Below, one piece after another: positions 5,922-8,167 of a DNA stretch of 8,167 nucleotides. Below the pieces are notes generated by a model. It made no database searches and was not told where the DNA came from. It saw only the letters and a program-made list of their open reading frames with translations. Position numbers and translations under genes: made by a program. Location: NCBI GenBank assembly GCA_964567685.1, contig CAZMNO010000092.1:1-8167 (forward strand). Direction: 5' to 3'. The stretch comes from UBA5972 sp964567685 (GTDB lineage Bacteria > Pseudomonadota > Alphaproteobacteria > Rhodobacterales > Rhodobacteraceae). The stretch's first letter is position 1. The number at the start of each line of letters is the position of its first letter.

Positions 5922-8167
5922 GCGTTGCCAAACCCCTGCCCCATGATGCAGCCCCTTTGCATGTGACCGGCGAAGCCCGCTATGTCGACGATATGCCAAC
6001 ACCCGAAGGCACGTTGCATCTGGCATTCGGAATGGCGGAAATCGCCTGTGGTGAGATCGAGGCGATGAACCTTGAACCGGTGCGTTCCGCTGAAGGTGTG
6101 GTTGCGGTTCTGACGGCGCTCAATCTGCCTGCCGCCAATGATGTGTCGCCCTCGGTGCATGACGAGCCTTTGCTGTCGGATGGGCAAATACACTTTGCCG
6201 GGCAGCCAATGTTCATCGTTGTGGCAACCAGCCATCTGGCGGCGCGCCGGGCGGCGCGGCTGGCCGAGGTCGACTATATCGAGAAACCGGCCCTGCTCAG
6301 CATCGACGACGCGCTTGCCGCCAATTCCTGTTTTGAAAAGCCCATCGAACACCTGAAAGGTGATCCCGAGGATGCGATTGCCAAAGCGGCGCATAGTGTT
6401 GCCGGACGGCTGGAAATCGGCGGGCAGGAGCATTTTTATCTGGAGGGACAGGTTGCCCTGTCACTGCCTCAGGAAAACGGCGATATGCTGGTTCATGCGT
6501 CATCCCAGCATCCAACCGAAATCCAGCACAAAGTGGCCGAGGCGCTGGGTGTTCCGTTTCATTCCGTCAGGGTGGAACTGCGCCGCATGGGAGGCGGATT
6601 TGGCGGCAAGGAAAGCCAGGGTAATGCACTGGCGGTGGCCACGGCTATTGCCGCGCGCCTGACCGGCAAGCCCTGCAAGATGCGCTATGATCGGGATGAC
6701 GATATGGTCATCACCGGCAAACGGCATGAATTCCGAATTGATTATCAGGCCGGCTTTGATGCTGAAGGGCGCATAAGCGGGGTGCGTTTCACTCAATATG
6801 CGCGCTGTGGCTGGGCGCAGGATCTTTCATTGCCGGTGGCCGACCGCGCCATGCTGCATGCCGATAATGCCTATCATCTGCCCAACGCACGGATCGTGTC
6901 GCACCGCTTGAAAACCAACACCGTTTCCAACACCGCCTATCGGGGTTTTGGCGGCCCGCAAGGGGTTGTCGGGATCGAGCGGGTGCTTGACCATATCGCC
7001 TTTGCACTCAAGCGCGATCCGGCAGAAATCAGGCAGGTCAATTACTATCATTCCCACAAGGCCAAGGCCGGGGAAACCACGCCTTATCACATGGTTGTCA
7101 CGGATTCGATAATCGGCGATCTGACCGATAAGCTGATGAAATCCTCGGATTATTTGGCTCGGCGGGCGGATATTGCCAAGTGGAATGCCAGAAACCCGAT
7201 CCTGAAAAAGGGCATCGCCCTGACCCCGGTCAAGTTCGGCATTTCCTTTACCCTGACTTTCCTCAATCAGGCCGGGGCGCTGGTGCATATCTATTCCGAT
7301 GGTTCGGTACATCTTAACCACGGTGGCACCGAGATGGGGCAAGGGTTATTCACCAAGGTGGCGCAAATCGCTGCTGATCAGTTCGGCCTGCCATTGAGCG
7401 CGATCAAGATCACCGCAACCGACACCGCCAAAGTGCCCAATACCTCGGCAACGGCGGCCTCATCAGGGTCTGATCTTAACGGCATGGCGGTGAAGGCGGC
7501 GTGCAATCAGTTGCGGGCGCGTCTCGTCGGGTTTTTGAAAAAACGCCACAGCGTTACCGCCGCCGACATCAAGTTTGCCGATGGCAGGGTCAAGGTCGGG
7601 CGCAAAAGCTTCAGCTTTGCCGAGATCGCCGCTGCGGCCTATCAAACCCGCATATCGCTTTCGGCCACGGGCTATTATTCAACGCCCGATCTCAACTGGG
7701 ACCGGATCAAGGGGCGGGGTCGGCCGTTTTACTATTTTGCCTATGGTGCCGCCGTCAGCGAAGTGGTGATCGACACGCTGACCGGGGAAAACCGCATATT
7801 GCGCACCGATATCCTGCATGATGTCGGGCGTTCGCTCAATCCGGCGCTGGATATCGGGCAGATCGAAGGTGGCTTTGTGCAAGGGGCCGGTTGGCTGACA
7901 ACGGAAGAGCTGGTGTGGAACGACAAGGGCCAGCTGATGACGCATGCGCCGTCGACCTACAAGATCCCGGCCTGTTCCGACCGCCCGGTGGTTTTCAATG
8001 TGGATCTGTTCAAGGGGGCTGCCAATCAGGCGCGAACGATCTATCGCTCCAAGGCCGTCGGCGAGCCGCCGTTCATGCTGGGCATCAGCGCGTTGATGGC
8101 GCTTTCTGATGCGGTAGCCGCCTGTGGCGATGGTTCGGTCTATCCGGCTTTGAACGGGCCAGCGACG
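5918..8167 (+). CDS. xdhB: Xanthine dehydrogenase large subunit XdhB (molybdopterin), 3' end cut by window
   Basis: This is the catalytic subunit, which hydroxylates hypoxanthine and xanthine to urate at the molybdenum cofactor. All 750 codons in the window are open and no stop is reached. R. capsulatus XdhB has about 777 residues, so only a short tail is missing. The N-terminal a/b hammerhead domain spans about 13-135, followed by two molybdopterin-binding domains. The catalytic set is intact: Q197 (SSQHPTE), E232 (GGGFGGKE), R310 (VADRAM), R342 (AYRGFGGPQ), GGTEMGQG at 469-476, and E716 in VGEPP, the general base. The first three share numbering with the R. capsulatus enzyme; E716 corresponds to its E730, implying about 14 fewer residues between. 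Having both substrate-orienting arginines and E232 supports a true xanthine dehydrogenase rather than aldehyde oxidase. GAGG at 5907-5910, inside xdhA, is a good ribosome site 7 bases before the ATG. xdhC would be expected next. Confidence 0.96.
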   Translation, partial: MSVAKPLPHDAAPLHVTGEARYVDDMPTPEGTLHLAFGMAEIACGEIEAMNLEPVRSAEGVVAVLTALNLPAANDVSPSVHDEPLLSDGQIHFAGQPMFIVVATSHLAARRAARLAEVDYIEKPALLSIDDALAANSCFEKPIEHLKGDPEDAIAKAAHSVAGRLEIGGQEHFYLEGQVALSLPQENGDMLVHASSQHPTEIQHKVAEALGVPFHSVRVELRRMGGGFGGKESQGNALAVATAIAARLTGKPCKMRYDRDDDMVITGKRHEFRIDYQAGFDAEGRISGVRFTQYARCGWAQDLSLPVADRAMLHADNAYHLPNARIVSHRLKTNTVSNTAYRGFGGPQGVVGIERVLDHIAFALKRDPAEIRQVNYYHSHKAKAGETTPYHMVVTDSIIGDLTDKLMKSSDYLARRADIAKWNARNPILKKGIALTPVKFGISFTLTFLNQAGALVHIYSDGSVHLNHGGTEMGQGLFTKVAQIAADQFGLPLSAIKITATDTAKVPNTSATAASSGSDLNGMAVKAACNQLRARLVGFLKKRHSVTAADIKFADGRVKVGRKSFSFAEIAAAAYQTRISLSATGYYSTPDLNWDRIKGRGRPFYYFAYGAAVSEVVIDTLTGENRILRTDILHDVGRSLNPALDIGQIEGGFVQGAGWLTTEELVWNDKGQLMTHAPSTYKIPACSDRPVVFNVDLFKGAANQARTIYRSKAVGEPPFMLGISALMALSDAVAACGDGSVYPALNGPAT

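Noticed and set aside
5891..6433. 180-codon minus-strand frame antisense to xdhA/xdhB
   Set aside because: It overlaps the start of xdhB, which has full family similarity and intact catalytic residues on the other strand. The other minus-strand frames at 6827-7342 and 7679-7945 are shadows for the same reason.

Overview
This 8.2 kb window looks like chromosomal DNA of a Gram-negative alphaproteobacterium. The genes are moderately GC-rich, packed closely and have classic Shine-Dalgarno sites in part. The split two-subunit xanthine dehydrogenase (XdhA/XdhB) is of the Rhodobacter capsulatus type, with its active-site residues at almost the same numbering. A Rhodobacterales-like bacterium is my best guess, inferred from the protein sequences and the style of the intergenic repeat. 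I could not run a search to confirm this.

Layout. Positions 1-142 hold no gene I can support. Positions 143-3592 (minus strand) encode complete DnaE, the catalytic subunit of the replicative DNA polymerase III. Positions 3593-4030 are a divergent intergenic region. It carries a large composite inverted repeat with strong GC-rich hairpins (3723-3863), a 20-bp tandem duplication (3875-3916) and the upstream region of uraH, including a perfect TTGACGTCAA palindrome just before the ribosome binding site. On the plus strand follow uraH (5-hydroxyisourate hydrolase, 4031-4381), a 136-bp gap with two operator-like 11-mers 32 bp apart, xdhA (Fe-S/FAD subunit, 4518-5921) and xdhB (molybdopterin subunit, 5918 to the window end, open at its 3' end). 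xdhA and xdhB overlap by 4 bases (ATGA).

How the genes work together. XdhA and XdhB form cytoplasmic xanthine dehydrogenase, which oxidises hypoxanthine and xanthine to urate. UraH hydrolyses 5-hydroxyisourate, the product of urate oxidation. The step between them (urate oxidase) and the step after UraH (OHCU decarboxylase) are not in the window, nor is the molybdenum cofactor insertion chaperone XdhC, which often follows xdhB. The plus-strand genes are therefore part of a purine/ureide catabolism locus placed next to an unrelated housekeeping gene.

I see no convincing undescribed protein system. The signals most worth a second look are non-coding: the palindromic element between dnaE and uraH, and the candidate operators before uraH and xdhA.
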